Assembly (NCBI RefSeq): GCF_001592005.1
Contig: NZ_BCVZ01000005.1
Location: 62,001-126,000, forward strand
Source of the DNA: Bacillus sonorensis NBRC 101234 = KCTC 13918
Lineage (GTDB): Bacteria; Bacillota; Bacilli; Bacillales; Bacillaceae
Length of the DNA: 64,000 nt
Reading direction: 5' to 3'
In this document: positions 18,165 through 26,417 of the stretch, in pieces
Layout: every line of letters begins with the position of its first letter
Numbering within the stretch: the stretch's first letter is position 1
Notes under the pieces: generated by a model
The model's input: the letters and a program-made list of their open reading frames with translations, nothing else
The model's database searches: none
What the model was told of the DNA's origin: nothing
Position numbers and translations under genes: made by a program

Positions 18165-18457
18165 TATCGGGTTTGTACACTGCCATTTGAAATCACAATC
18201 GGTTTTCCGTTAGGACAAGCCAAGTTCTTCTTAATGTATCCCTCTGATTCCAGATCGCCCAGACTCGGCGTTTTTCCGTCATGATCGATCTCATAAGCCG
18301 TAATTTGGGCCTGAATCATGCTTTTTAATCCCTCACAGCCTTTCTTTTGAATACTTTGGTTGTGCTTGGTGACATTCGGGATCGTAATTAAAAGCAGAAT
18401 TGATATGACAAGCATGACGACTAGCATTTCAATCAGCGTAAATCCCTTTTCATTCAT
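18164..18457 (-). CDS. comGC: Major competence pseudopilin ComGC
   Basis: Main subunit of the DNA-uptake pseudopilus. The 97-residue precursor begins MNEKGFTLIEMLVVMLVIS, cut after Gly by ComC, followed by a hydrophobic helix and a small globular domain with two cysteines (KKGCEGL and LACPNGK) that form the stabilising disulfide in B. subtilis. ATG at 18455-18457 follows AGGAGGCCGTCCAA; the longer upstream reading belongs to comGB in another frame. It overlaps neither gene by more than a few bases apart from its ribosome site lying near the comGB end. Confidence 0.95.
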   Translation of the reverse strand: MNEKGFTLIEMLVVMLVISILLLITIPNVTKHNQSIQKKGCEGLKSMIQAQITAYEIDHDGKTPSLGDLESEGYIKKNLACPNGKPIVISNGSVQTR

Positions 18458-18471
18458 TTGGACGGCCTCCT

Positions 18472-19509
18472 TTATAACTGATTCATCATTTGATACATTG
18501 GCAACAGCATGGACAGATAGAGTATTAAAATCATGGCCGCGGTAAAACCGTAAATCAGCGGCTGCAGCAGGCCTGTCCACTTTTCCGCTTTCTTTTCAAA
18601 CCGGTCGATCAGAAATTGGCTGTATGAATAAAGCTCTCTGTGAAGCTGGCCGTTTAATTGGCCGTGAGCCACCACCTTTGATAGGTCCTTTTCATAAAAC
18701 GGGTGTCCGTTTAACATATGTTCTATCGCTTCCCCCTGTTTCAGCCTCTCGATCAGCCGTTTAGCTTCCTTTTGGAAAAACGGCAAAAAGGGCTGGCTTT
18801 CAAACGCTTTTAAACTGTCATATATAGACAAACCGGATGTAAGAAGATTGCTCAGCTGAAGTGATAAAAAGTAGCTGTTAAACAATTTGAGGATTCTGCC
18901 TGCCAGCGGAATTCTGATGAGAAGAGCCATTTTGTCTTCAGGGGGCTTTTGGCGGAAAGCGTACAAATAATACGCCCAAAAAACAGCAGCGGCGGCTAGT
19001 ATGCACAGAAACAACAAGGAGAAACTTTCAAAAAATAAAAAGATGAAGGATGTCAGAAAGGGCGTTTCCATGTTCATCGAGTCATAGATCGCGGAAAACT
19101 GCGGAACAATGGCGGCTTTCATCATATAGACAATGAGGCAAACCGTCAAAATCAAAAATGCCGGATAATGTGCGGCTTTTTTGATTTTTTCGGCCTGTTC
19201 GATTTTACGGCGGAGCAATTCGCCGCCCTGCATAAAAGCAAATGGCACATTACCGTGACGTTCGGCGAAATAAACGATGCTGACGGCAGCTTTATGAAAT
19301 GAAATCATATTTAAAACTTGAAAAACAGGATACCCTTCCGCAAGCCTTCTCCTCCCGAATGCAATATCCGTTTTTTGCTGCCGCTTTAATTGCAGTTCCA
19401 GCATGCTTAATGCATCAAGAAGCGTATAACCGTTCATCATCATCTCGCCAAGCTTTTCAAGGAACTCTGCCTGTTCCCCGACAGGCCATCTGTTCTTAAT
19501 CGGCTTCAT
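18472..19509 (-). CDS. comGB: Competence pilus assembly membrane protein ComGB
   Basis: Polytopic platform protein of the GspF/PilC family, 345 residues from the chosen start, that couples the ComGA motor to pseudopilus growth. Three or four hydrophobic helices are visible, at about 115-140, 165-200 and 315-340, with the LTSGLSIYDSLKAFE repeat-type motif typical of GspF. Start choice is uncertain: ATG at 19509 (MKPIKNRWPVGEQ) fits the family N-terminus but has a weak ribosome site; ATG at 19527 is the alternative. It overlaps the end of comGA by 14 bases. Confidence 0.88.
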   Translation of the reverse strand: MKPIKNRWPVGEQAEFLEKLGEMMMNGYTLLDALSMLELQLKRQQKTDIAFGRRRLAEGYPVFQVLNMISFHKAAVSIVYFAERHGNVPFAFMQGGELLRRKIEQAEKIKKAAHYPAFLILTVCLIVYMMKAAIVPQFSAIYDSMNMETPFLTSFIFLFFESFSLLFLCILAAAAVFWAYYLYAFRQKPPEDKMALLIRIPLAGRILKLFNSYFLSLQLSNLLTSGLSIYDSLKAFESQPFLPFFQKEAKRLIERLKQGEAIEHMLNGHPFYEKDLSKVVAHGQLNGQLHRELYSYSQFLIDRFEKKAEKWTGLLQPLIYGFTAAMILILYLSMLLPMYQMMNQL

Positions 19510-20563
19510 GATGCACCCAGCGTTCATAAGATCCGGCCGGCACATAACCGAGCGCTATCCCTTTGCGGATCAATTTTCTCAATGTGTCGAAGCGGTTGTT
19601 TACATATGCGCCTTTAGCTTCTTTTATACAAAGATTCAGGCTCTTTCCATACAGAAGCTCAAAAATGCTTGCTCTTCTGACTTCCCTCGCCATTCTGCAA
19701 TAAAAAGAACACTGCTCTCCGCAAAATGGACAGACAAGATTGACGAGTCGTTGCGCGCTTACAGCAACCAGCGTCTGTTCAATTTCTGTCATTGTGACGC
19801 CGAATTCAAGCAGTCTGTATATCGCGCCTTTTGCGTTTTTCGCGTGCATGCTCGATAATACAAGATGACCTGTCAGCGCCGCTCTGACCGCGGTTTTGGC
19901 TGTTTCTGCATCGCGGATTTCCCCCAGAATGATCATGTCCGGATCATGGCGGAGAACAGCCTTTAAGCCGGCAGAATATGTCATACCCGCCTTCTCATTT
20001 ACCTGTACTTGAAGAACATGCTCGCTTCTGGATTCCACCGGATCCTCCAGGGTAATAATATTGCGGTTAAAATGCTGTTTTGCATATTCGATTAGCGAAT
20101 ACAGAGTTGTCGTTTTTCCCGAACCTGTAGGGCCGGTGAAGATCATCAGGCCGTGTGAATGCTTCAGAAAAGACAGCAGCTTCGACGTTGCATCCGGAAA
20201 CAATGACAGGCTTCTGAGCGGCGGGGCACTTGCTTGCGGCAAAACGCGGATCACCAAGCTTTCATCGTATACAGTGGGCAAAGTCGACATTCTTAAATGA
20301 ACAGGCTTATTATTCACTTGAAGGGTTAAAGCACCGCTTTGCGGCTGTCTCCGTTCTCCGATATCCATTGAAGAAAGAAATTTAAAGTGGGAAATCAGCC
20401 TTGAGCACTCAAGCCTCGTCAGCCTGTCCTTTTGAATCAATTCACCGTCGATTCTAAAACGGATAATCGCCTCTTTTTTACACGGAACAATATGAATGTC
20501 AGATGCTCTCATTCTGCATGCCTCTTCGATTACTCTCCCGCTTAATGGTTCAATCGCTTGCAA
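19496..20563 (-). CDS. comGA: Competence pseudopilus assembly ATPase ComGA
   Basis: Cytoplasmic traffic ATPase of the GspE/PilB type that drives pseudopilus assembly. The Walker A is GPTGSGKTTT, the Asp box LEDPVE, the Walker B DMIILGEIRD, and the His box GHLVLSSMH. Two CxxC-like cysteines follow (CPFCGEQC). TTG at 20561-20563 is chosen: GAAAGGAGGCGC lies upstream, and the protein then has 355 residues with LQAIEPLSGRVIEEA aligned to the B. subtilis 356-residue form. The longer reading from 20656 adds 31 residues absent from the family. First gene of the ComK-controlled operon. Confidence 0.93.
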   Translation of the reverse strand: MQAIEPLSGRVIEEACRMRASDIHIVPCKKEAIIRFRIDGELIQKDRLTRLECSRLISHFKFLSSMDIGERRQPQSGALTLQVNNKPVHLRMSTLPTVYDESLVIRVLPQASAPPLRSLSLFPDATSKLLSFLKHSHGLMIFTGPTGSGKTTTLYSLIEYAKQHFNRNIITLEDPVESRSEHVLQVQVNEKAGMTYSAGLKAVLRHDPDMIILGEIRDAETAKTAVRAALTGHLVLSSMHAKNAKGAIYRLLEFGVTMTEIEQTLVAVSAQRLVNLVCPFCGEQCSFYCRMAREVRRASIFELLYGKSLNLCIKEAKGAYVNNRFDTLRKLIRKGIALGYVPAGSYERWVHHEAD

Positions 20564-20675
20564 ATCCTTGCGCCTCCTTTCTAACCGCAGTTTAGCGAAA
20601 AGCGCCGGAAGCTTCAAATCCTCAAAAAAAGAAAATGAGCGGGTTGCGGAAGGCAAAAAAAGAATATGAAAGACG

Positions 20676-20688
20676 AAAATCTATTTTT
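20676..20688 (-). promoter_or_regulatory. ComK AT-box upstream of comGA
   Basis: AAAATCTATTTTT contains a perfect AAAA-N5-TTTT half of a ComK site, about 115 bases before the comGA start. A second, degenerate box (AAAAAGAATATGAA) lies just closer to the gene. In B. subtilis comG is one of the main ComK targets. Confidence 0.55.
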
Positions 20689-20701
20689 AAAAAACGGGTC
20701 C

Positions 20702-21565
20702 TCATACCATGTTTTTATCATTTTGCACGGAGACGTCTCCTTCCCAGATGCGAAAACCTTTTTTAGAAAGTGCCACTGCGAGACTTTGCTCTGTTTTGAT
20801 ATTGGAAAAATCGATGCCGATCTTGACGACCGTCTGGGCAATCTCGGGACGAATGCCGGAAATAATCGTCTCAATCCCTAGAAGCCTTGTGCTGTCAACT
20901 ACCCTGAATAACTGGTAAGCAACCATTGTATCAACAATCGGAACACCTGAAATATCAATGAACAAATGAGTCAGATGAAGCTCTGCACATTGTTCAAGGG
21001 CGGATTCCAAAATGACTTTAGCTCTATTTGTATCGATTTCTCCTATGAGGGGCAGAACGCCTATATGATTTGAGATCGGAATCACTGGAGCGCTTAATTC
21101 ACGGATCATTTCCTTTTGGGCATGCAATTGTCTGATTGTGGTCCTGTCATACTCATCCATAAATTGCTCAATGAATTCATCCAACATCAAGTTAAGCCGT
21201 TTACTCCACTCAAAAGCTTCTTTTTTGGAAATGTCATGTGCACTTTCATTTGAAAATGTTTCGATTTCATCCATAAAGATGCGCCGGAATATTTTAAAAC
21301 CTTTTAGGCTTTCATGAATGGGAGCTTGGATGACAGCCTTGTCCCGCGCTAATTTTCTCGCGCACTCCAAGGCTGCCTTCCATTCCTTTTGCGGCTTTTT
21401 TTCTGTTAATATATTGATGACCGCCTGAACAAATTCTTTATATTGCTTTGCCGTAGAAAGACCGGATTGTTGAATCGGCGTATTTGATAACCATTCATCT
21501 GTGATGTGACTCGACCGTTTCATGAAATGCTGATAAAGGGCTGAATTTTTGCTTTTCATATCCAT
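20702..21565 (-). CDS. rsbRD: Stressosome co-antagonist RsbRD
   Basis: Component of the stressosome, the cytosolic complex that feeds environmental stress to sigma-B. The 287-residue protein has a variable all-helical N-terminal half (1-150, non-haem globin-like in the family) and a C-terminal STAS domain (about 165-275) with VPLIGEIDTNRAKV and HLFIDISGVPIVDTMVA. Residues Thr and Ser near there are those phosphorylated by RsbT in relatives. In B. subtilis two genes (yqxL and yqhB) lie between comGA and this gene; they are absent here. Confidence 0.9.
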   Translation of the reverse strand: MDMKSKNSALYQHFMKRSSHITDEWLSNTPIQQSGLSTAKQYKEFVQAVINILTEKKPQKEWKAALECARKLARDKAVIQAPIHESLKGFKIFRRIFMDEIETFSNESAHDISKKEAFEWSKRLNLMLDEFIEQFMDEYDRTTIRQLHAQKEMIRELSAPVIPISNHIGVLPLIGEIDTNRAKVILESALEQCAELHLTHLFIDISGVPIVDTMVAYQLFRVVDSTRLLGIETIISGIRPEIAQTVVKIGIDFSNIKTEQSLAVALSKKGFRIWEGDVSVQNDKNMV

Positions 21566-21642
21566 CCTCCTTAAGTAATTGCATTAGAACATCCCATATG
21601 TATAAAACAAAAATTTTTGCTAAAACTAAACGTGTAGTATGA

Positions 21643-21714
21643 TGGGCTATAGCCAAGCGGTAAGGCAACGGACTTTGACTCCGTGATGCGCTGGTTCGAA
21701 TCCAGCTAGCCCAG
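21643..21714 (+). tRNA. tRNA-Gln (anticodon TTG)
   Basis: A full cloverleaf of 72 bases: acceptor TGGGCTA / TAGCCCA, D arm GCC..GGC, anticodon stem ACGGA / TCCGT with loop CTTTGAC (anticodon TTG), T arm GCTGG-TTCGAAT-CCAGC and discriminator G. The terminal CCA is not encoded. It stands alone between rsbRD and mgsR on the opposite strand. Confidence 0.97.
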
Positions 21715-21729
21715 TTTTCCAAGCGTAAA

Positions 21730-21779
21730 AACCGAAGATATGCTGAAAAATTCCGTTTTCAGCAATCTTCGGTTTTTTC
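21730..21779. terminator. Bidirectional terminator for tRNA-Gln and mgsR
   Basis: Long stem ACCGAAGAT-TGCTGAAAA with its complement and T-rich flanks (GGTTTTTT on the plus strand, GGTTTTTACG on the minus strand), directly between the tRNA and the convergent mgsR stop. Confidence 0.8.
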
Positions 21780-22158
21780 AGGACACAGATCGTTGCAAAG
21801 CGTTTTTCTTCGATAGCTTTAATAACTCGCCGGGATTATATCCGATAACAAGCTTGTCTCCGCTCACGAGAATCGGACGCCTCAAGAGCTTCGGTTTTTG
21901 AATGAGCAGGTCCACTACTTCGCTAACCGTCAGCTCCTCAATATTCAAATTGAGCTGTTTGAACGCCTGGCTTCTCGTCGCCAATATTTCATCGAAGCCT
22001 TCTGTTGTCAAAGACAGAATATGCTTTAATTCTTCTTGATTCGGCGTCTCCCTGAATAAGTGGCGCTCTTTAAAATCAATCTGATTCGCTTTCAGCCAAT
22101 GTTTTGTTTTGCGGCATGATGTGCAGCTTGGATAAGAGTAAAAAATCAGCTCTTCCAT
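21778..22158 (-). CDS. mgsR: Spx-family stress regulator MgsR
   Basis: A 126-residue ArsC/Spx-type protein (yqgZ) that in B. subtilis modulates a part of the general stress regulon. The redox switch CTSC is at residues 12-15 in SYPSCTSCRKTKHWL. The RPILVSGDKLVIGYNPGELL segment is the conserved C-terminal ArsC-fold part. It acts through RNA polymerase rather than as an arsenate reductase (family knowledge). A sigma-B promoter is visible upstream, and the gene has a good AAGGAGGAAACG ribosome site. Confidence 0.9.
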   Translation of the reverse strand: MEELIFYSYPSCTSCRKTKHWLKANQIDFKERHLFRETPNQEELKHILSLTTEGFDEILATRSQAFKQLNLNIEELTVSEVVDLLIQKPKLLRRPILVSGDKLVIGYNPGELLKLSKKNALQRSVS

Positions 22159-22206
22159 GTCCGTTTCCTCCTTTTTTATTGCTATGCCTTGTCTTTGTTA
22201 TGATAC

Positions 22207-22232
22207 GTACCCGGGATCTTTTTTTATTAAAC
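22207..22232 (-). promoter_or_regulatory. Sigma-B promoter of mgsR
   Basis: On the minus strand GTTTAA (22232-22227), 14 bases, then GGGTAC (22212-22207), compared with the sigma-B consensus GTTTAA-N12-15-GGGTAT. It lies about 50 bases before the mgsR start. Confidence 0.8.
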
Positions 22233-22308
22233 ACGGTAAGAAAATTTCATGCCGGCCATTCGATCACAAAATTGTAAAAAATGAATTGATTTTCTCAAAA
22301 TGAAAATG

Positions 22309-22338
22309 TTTACATTTCAAGATGAACTGATCTATAAT
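22309..22338 (+). promoter_or_regulatory. Sigma-A promoter of yqgY
   Basis: TTTACA (22309-22314), 18 bases, TATAAT (22333-22338), followed by the yqgY ribosome site and ATG. Confidence 0.7.
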
Positions 22339-22370
22339 AGAAACAAAGGGGCTTTCTGGGAGGGATATCA

Positions 22371-22616
22371 ATGAATCGCATGTTCCGCGTGTTGGGTTTC
22401 TGGACAGGTATTTTTGCGGTCATGTTTTATTTAGGAGATATGAAGGATGCGTCATTGCTGTTTTTCGGGCAAACCGTTTTCTTTGTTTTCTTATCGTATC
22501 TCAACTTGACAGAACGAATGTACATTTATATTTTCGGCGCATATTTGACGGTCTTTTTTGCTGGATTTACATACTATTCGGTTTTTATTATGGTTCCCGG
22601 CCAGGGAGGCCATTAA
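22371..22616 (+). CDS. yqgY: YqgY, DUF2626-type small membrane protein
   Basis: An 81-residue hydrophobic protein with three membrane segments (about 5-22, 27-46 and 50-73) and almost no soluble parts. CTGGGAGGGATATCA precedes the ATG and a sigma-A promoter lies upstream. Position matches yqgY of B. subtilis. Function is unknown. Confidence 0.78.
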   Translation: MNRMFRVLGFWTGIFAVMFYLGDMKDASLLFFGQTVFFVFLSYLNLTERMYIYIFGAYLTVFFAGFTYYSVFIMVPGQGGH

Positions 22617-22621
22617 GGCAA

Positions 22622-22660
22622 GAAAAAAGAGACGATCCGCTTGGATTTCGTCTCTTTTTT
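22622..22660. terminator. Terminator between yqgY and yqgX
   Basis: AAAAAAGAGACGA and TCGTCTCTTTTTT form a perfect stem with T runs on both strands between convergent genes. Confidence 0.85.
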
Positions 22661-22665
22661 CCTGT

Positions 22666-23304
22666 CTATAGCGTAAAGCCGTTGATGAACGGATTTTGTT
22701 CCTGTTCCGTCATCAAATCCGTCTCTGGTCCATGTCCGCTTAATACAAGCGTCTCTTCAGGCAGAGAGAGCAGTTTTTTATGAATGCTGTCCATCAGAAC
22801 GTCATGGTTTCCGCCGGGAAGATCTGTGCGGCCGACGCTCCCTTTAAACAGGACATCTCCGGAGATGATCATGTTTTCCTCTTGTACATAATAAGAGACG
22901 CTTCCGGGAGAATGGCCTGGGGTAAAGAGAACCTGAAGCTTAAATGAGCCGATTTTGAGCTCGTTCTCCTCATCGATCAGGCGGTCGGCTTTTTCCGCGG
23001 TAATCTGCTGCCCCGTCAGCAGGGCCGATCCGTTTAATGAAGGATCTGTCAGCCATTCGGCTTCATTTTCATGGACATAGACGGGAATATTCCACTCTTT
23101 TCTTACCTTGTCCACAGCCCCGATATGGTCAAAATGGGCATGCGTCAGCAGGACGGCAAGCGGTGTAAGCCCTTTTTCTTTTATGTATGCGTTCAGTTTT
23201 CCGGCTTCACTGCCTGGATCAAATATTAAGCAGGTGCCGTCATCATTTGATAAGATATATGCATTTGTTTGAATGGGCCCTAAAGGCATTCTTCTCCATT
23301 TCAT
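22666..23304 (-). CDS. yqgX: Metallo-beta-lactamase-fold hydrolase YqgX (GloC-like)
   Basis: A 212-residue glyoxalase II-like hydrolase. The zinc motif THAHFDHIG (HxHxDH, near 60-66), then the later His in FTPGHSPGS, Asp in ISGDVLF and His in LSGHGPET complete the binuclear site. Relatives hydrolyse S-lactoyl thiols; in B. subtilis YqgX is linked to methylglyoxal detoxification with bacillithiol. ATG at 23304 is chosen because GAGGTGA lies five bases upstream and MKWRRMP matches the family start; an in-frame GTG at 23313 overlaps that site. Confidence 0.88.
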   Translation of the reverse strand: MKWRRMPLGPIQTNAYILSNDDGTCLIFDPGSEAGKLNAYIKEKGLTPLAVLLTHAHFDHIGAVDKVRKEWNIPVYVHENEAEWLTDPSLNGSALLTGQQITAEKADRLIDEENELKIGSFKLQVLFTPGHSPGSVSYYVQEENMIISGDVLFKGSVGRTDLPGGNHDVLMDSIHKKLLSLPEETLVLSGHGPETDLMTEQEQNPFINGFTL

Positions 23305-23444
23305 CTTTTTCACCTCGATATCATTATGAAGGTTTTGAGAGAAACTTTCAATGAATCATGTTACCCTCGACAAAGTTGATGAAAACGGTTAAAATAAAAT
23401 TGGAAATAAACTGCAGGGGAACCAAACGAAGGGGGTTTATATTG

Positions 23445-23618
23445 ATGTTGCTCGTAATCATTTTTGGCCTTGTCTCGATATTATCTGCTATTGGGGTTCT
23501 TCGTTCGCTCAAACAAATCAACGTTCTCGGAATATTGTTCGGCGGAGCCGCTTTTTTGGTCTTCGGCTGGTTTACGGTCATGACGATTATTCACAGCGGG
23601 TATCCGACAGCACACTAA
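23445..23618 (+). CDS. yqgW: YqgW, DUF2759-type small membrane protein
   Basis: A 57-residue protein with two membrane segments (about 1-18 and 28-48) and a short C-terminal tail. ATG at 23445 follows GAAGGGGG at a good distance; the longer in-frame reading upstream from 23358 has no ribosome site. Function is unknown. A terminator follows. Confidence 0.75.
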   Translation: MLLVIIFGLVSILSAIGVLRSLKQINVLGILFGGAAFLVFGWFTVMTIIHSGYPTAH

Positions 23619-23642
23619 AGCTGCCTTTTCTGCGCATGGGAC

Positions 23643-23673
23643 AGCCTTGCTCCGGCCGGAACAAGGCTTTTTT
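23643..23673 (+). terminator. Terminator of yqgW
   Basis: AGCCTTG / CAAGGCT stem extended by TCCGG / CCGGA, then TTTTTTA. Confidence 0.8.
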
Positions 23674-23675
23674 AT

Positions 23676-23990
23676 TTATCGGTTTAAATGTTTTTGAACG
23701 CTAGACAGCTTGCCTTCCATTGTCGTTTTCTTATCGCGCCGGTCATCAATTCTGATATTGGTGGCCACCCTGTGTATCCCCTTTTGAAAAGGTGCCTCAT
23801 GGATGGTCTGAATCACCTGAAACACATCGCTTAATTCACCTTCAATTAAGGTGTTCATCGGTGTCAGCTGATATTTGATTTTGCCTTCTTTTTTAAACTC
23901 TTCTAAAATCGTTTGAATCTCCGCAACATACGCGCTTACACTCGGGGTTTCTGTTCCAATCGGAATGATGGTTACGTCTGCTATCGCCAT
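23676..23990 (-). CDS. yqgV: Thiamine-binding YqgV (MTH1187 family)
   Basis: A 104-residue ferredoxin-like-fold protein of the MTH1187/YkoF-type family, which binds thiamine or related small molecules. Typical motifs are the N-terminal ADVTIIPIGTETPSVSAYV and the central YQLTPMNTLIEGE. No membrane segment. It precedes nothing on its strand but yqgW convergently; it lies 14 bases downstream of yqgU, probably in one transcript. The exact ligand is not known from the sequence. Confidence 0.83.
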   Translation of the reverse strand: MAIADVTIIPIGTETPSVSAYVAEIQTILEEFKKEGKIKYQLTPMNTLIEGELSDVFQVIQTIHEAPFQKGIHRVATNIRIDDRRDKKTTMEGKLSSVQKHLNR

Positions 23991-24004
23991 TGTACTGCTC
24001 CTTC

Positions 24005-25114
24005 CTATTCCTTCTCTACAAGGGATTTTATTGTTTTTGAACCGAGTGACATGACCTTATCCTGCGCATAGCCGTACAATGCGTATTTACCATCAGGAGA
24101 CACAGTGATCGGAAGCATTTCGATGCCTTCCTGAACCACCCGCCGGTCTCCTGTTTTAAGATTGATGGATATCAGATCAAACAGGGAGCTAGATTCACCC
24201 GGCTGATACGTATAGAACCATTCATTTTTCTGATCATAGCTGTATTCCATTGGAGACAGGCTTGCATCATCGGAAAACAGCGGAAGGGTGAAAGACAGCC
24301 GTTTTTTCGATGATGGTACATCTGAAAATATGTAGGTTCCCTCCCCGCTTTTTTCAGATGATGTCACGATCAGCCGCACATGTTTAAATACATCGGCATG
24401 CAGCGCGTCATCCGCGAGCTTCTTTTCCCTTCCCGCCGATATGTTATAGGAATAAACAGGAGCCGGCTTTTCCCGGTCCCTGTTATCCCACTTCACATAA
24501 TCGAACGAATCGGGCGATGTCCAATGAATGAAAGCGGCCTGGACGACGTCTTGGTCTGTTTTATTTTCCTTTGCATTGATCAATAACGAACGATACTCCC
24601 AATCTTTTGTGAATGCCGTTACATATAAAAGATAAGGATCGAATTCATTCCAGTCCACTTGAAGTTCATGGGTGTTGAATCCTTTTGCAAACAGCTTTTC
24701 GCCCCGCGTATTGATAAGCGTCAATTTAAATTTGGAGCCGTCTCCTGCAGTTTGGACGAGAATCATATTTTTTTCCCGGTTAAGTTCAGCTGTGATCAGC
24801 CGTTCATCGGTTTTATATATCGTTTTTTCCGTCCCTGTAAATATATCATATGACTTTACTTCACTTCCTGCAACCGGGTCTGTTGCGGTATATAAAATGG
24901 TTTCATTATCCAGCCACCCTGCCGCCTCATCAAAATACCGGTCCTTCAGCGATACAATCTTTTTTTCTCCGCTTGCTTCATCGCTTTTTTTCTTTCCGTC
25001 GGTCACCGCATGATGGTCACCTTCTGAACCGCTAGATTCCGAAGGTGTACAGGCGGCTGTTAAAACTGTCATCACAGCGGCTATGATTAATAATGAAACT
25101 CTCAAACCAGCCAT
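24005..25114 (-). CDS. yqgU: Lipoprotein YqgU
   Basis: A 369-residue lipoprotein. The signal peptide ends in the lipobox LTAAC (Cys22), so the protein is anchored outside the membrane. After a Ser/Gly/Lys-rich linker (23-50) the rest has repeated beta patterns such as WLDNETILYTAT, LLYVTAFTKDWEYRSLLINA and SPDGKYALYGYA, which suggest a beta-propeller with WD-like or TolB-like blades (inference). AAGGAGA precedes the ATG. Function unknown; position matches B. subtilis yqgU. Confidence 0.84.
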   Translation of the reverse strand: MAGLRVSLLIIAAVMTVLTAACTPSESSGSEGDHHAVTDGKKKSDEASGEKKIVSLKDRYFDEAAGWLDNETILYTATDPVAGSEVKSYDIFTGTEKTIYKTDERLITAELNREKNMILVQTAGDGSKFKLTLINTRGEKLFAKGFNTHELQVDWNEFDPYLLYVTAFTKDWEYRSLLINAKENKTDQDVVQAAFIHWTSPDSFDYVKWDNRDREKPAPVYSYNISAGREKKLADDALHADVFKHVRLIVTSSEKSGEGTYIFSDVPSSKKRLSFTLPLFSDDASLSPMEYSYDQKNEWFYTYQPGESSSLFDLISINLKTGDRRVVQEGIEMLPITVSPDGKYALYGYAQDKVMSLGSKTIKSLVEKE

Positions 25115-25170
25115 TCTCCTTCCATAAATGTTCGGCTACCTCCTTTTACGGTTTTGCGCCGCAAAAGGTT

Positions 25171-26298
25171 TCAGCCCTCAAAAAAACATGATGCCCAAAG
25201 AATTCCTCTGCTTTTACAATATATATCGTCAAATTGTTCCAATGGTAAAGGGTTTTTCCCTTTTCCAAGTTCAACGGTATACCCCTCTTTGCCGAAATGA
25301 TGGATGAACCAGTCCCTAAAACCGGCGTAGCTGTCAATGTATCTGACGCCTTTATAGCCGCTGAACCGCTCAAACGTTTGAATGACGTCCGCGGATTCCC
25401 GGGGCTCATAGCCTTTATAGCCCCAATAAATCTCTTCCCCTTGTGTATGAAGCGCGACAAGGCGGTCCGGCGGGCGCCTTACGATCAAATTCCTCATGGC
25501 TGCCGCCTCAGGCTCTGTAAGCGGAGCGTCCCCGGGATAGTCCCGGTATGAAGGCGCTTTAGGTGGCTTTCGCTGTTTTTCGATTTCCCAAAAAGACGGA
25601 AATTGATTGTTCAAATCCACTCCATTGATATTCGCTTTCCATTCTCTATAATCAGGCTGATATTCATTCATTTCATCCAGTGTCTTCCGCTCTAGTCCGA
25701 GATGACCGGGACCGTGCAAAACAAGGTCAACGCCATCGGGATTTACAAGCGGAACAATTGAAAGTTTTGTCATGCGGAAAAGCTGCACAGGGGAAAACCC
25801 GAACACTTGCTCATCTTTGCATAAAGACAGGCAATATTCTTTTATCCATTTCATGAGCACCGATGTGGTGATCCACTCGTTCGCATGAAAAGAGGCATTG
25901 ATATGCGTTCTTTTTTCGGCGTTCTCCTCTCCGATGTTCAGTTCATAAATAGGCTGGCCCAATACAGAACGGCCAATGATATGGTATGTGACAAACGGAA
26001 AACAATCTGCAATTTTTTCCATTTCTTGTTTCAATGTTTGTGAATCATGAACCGCCCTATTTGTCAGCCATTTTTCATGTTCCAGTTTCGGCTGCCTGTT
26101 TACCAATAATTTCATCTCTTCATATGTTTCGGCTGCCGGCGCTTCTTTTCCTGCTTGAACATGCAATCCGGGAAAATAAAATACGTCTAAGTCCGCGTGA
26201 AGGTTTGCGCTGATTAAAAGCGGTTCGGGTATGTTCAGGATGTCTGACAATCTTGTCATGTCTTGTTTTAACTCCGGTTTGATGTAGATGAATGCCAT
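25171..26298 (-). CDS. yqgT: Gamma-D-glutamyl-meso-diaminopimelate peptidase-like YqgT (M14)
   Basis: A 375-residue zinc carboxypeptidase of family M14. Zinc ligands are seen in NASFHANEW (HxxE) and in the later His of VALHTQGEE; the catalytic Glu is in YTVELGKG near the C-terminus. An N-terminal domain of about 95 residues precedes the catalytic domain. Related enzymes (endopeptidase I) cut the gamma-D-Glu-diaminopimelate bond in peptidoglycan fragments; there is no signal peptide, so it probably acts on recycled muropeptides in the cytosol. ATG at 26298 follows TGGGAGGGATC; an upstream ATG has no site. Confidence 0.88.
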   Translation of the reverse strand: MAFIYIKPELKQDMTRLSDILNIPEPLLISANLHADLDVFYFPGLHVQAGKEAPAAETYEEMKLLVNRQPKLEHEKWLTNRAVHDSQTLKQEMEKIADCFPFVTYHIIGRSVLGQPIYELNIGEENAEKRTHINASFHANEWITTSVLMKWIKEYCLSLCKDEQVFGFSPVQLFRMTKLSIVPLVNPDGVDLVLHGPGHLGLERKTLDEMNEYQPDYREWKANINGVDLNNQFPSFWEIEKQRKPPKAPSYRDYPGDAPLTEPEAAAMRNLIVRRPPDRLVALHTQGEEIYWGYKGYEPRESADVIQTFERFSGYKGVRYIDSYAGFRDWFIHHFGKEGYTVELGKGKNPLPLEQFDDIYCKSRGILWASCFFEG

Positions 26299-26363
26299 CA
26301 ATGATCCCTCCCACAATAGCATATGTAGGATGCCTGTTCAAAAACTCTGCGCGTTTGCAAGCG

Positions 26364-26393
26364 AAAAAAAGCTTCCGTCCACAGGACGGAAGC
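26364..26393 (-). terminator. Terminator of the siderophore-binding protein gene
   Basis: GCTTCCGTCC / GGACGGAAGC stem followed on the minus strand by TTTTTTT. Confidence 0.85.
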
Positions 26394-26417
26394 GCCGCAA
26401 AAAACGTTTCTTTTATT

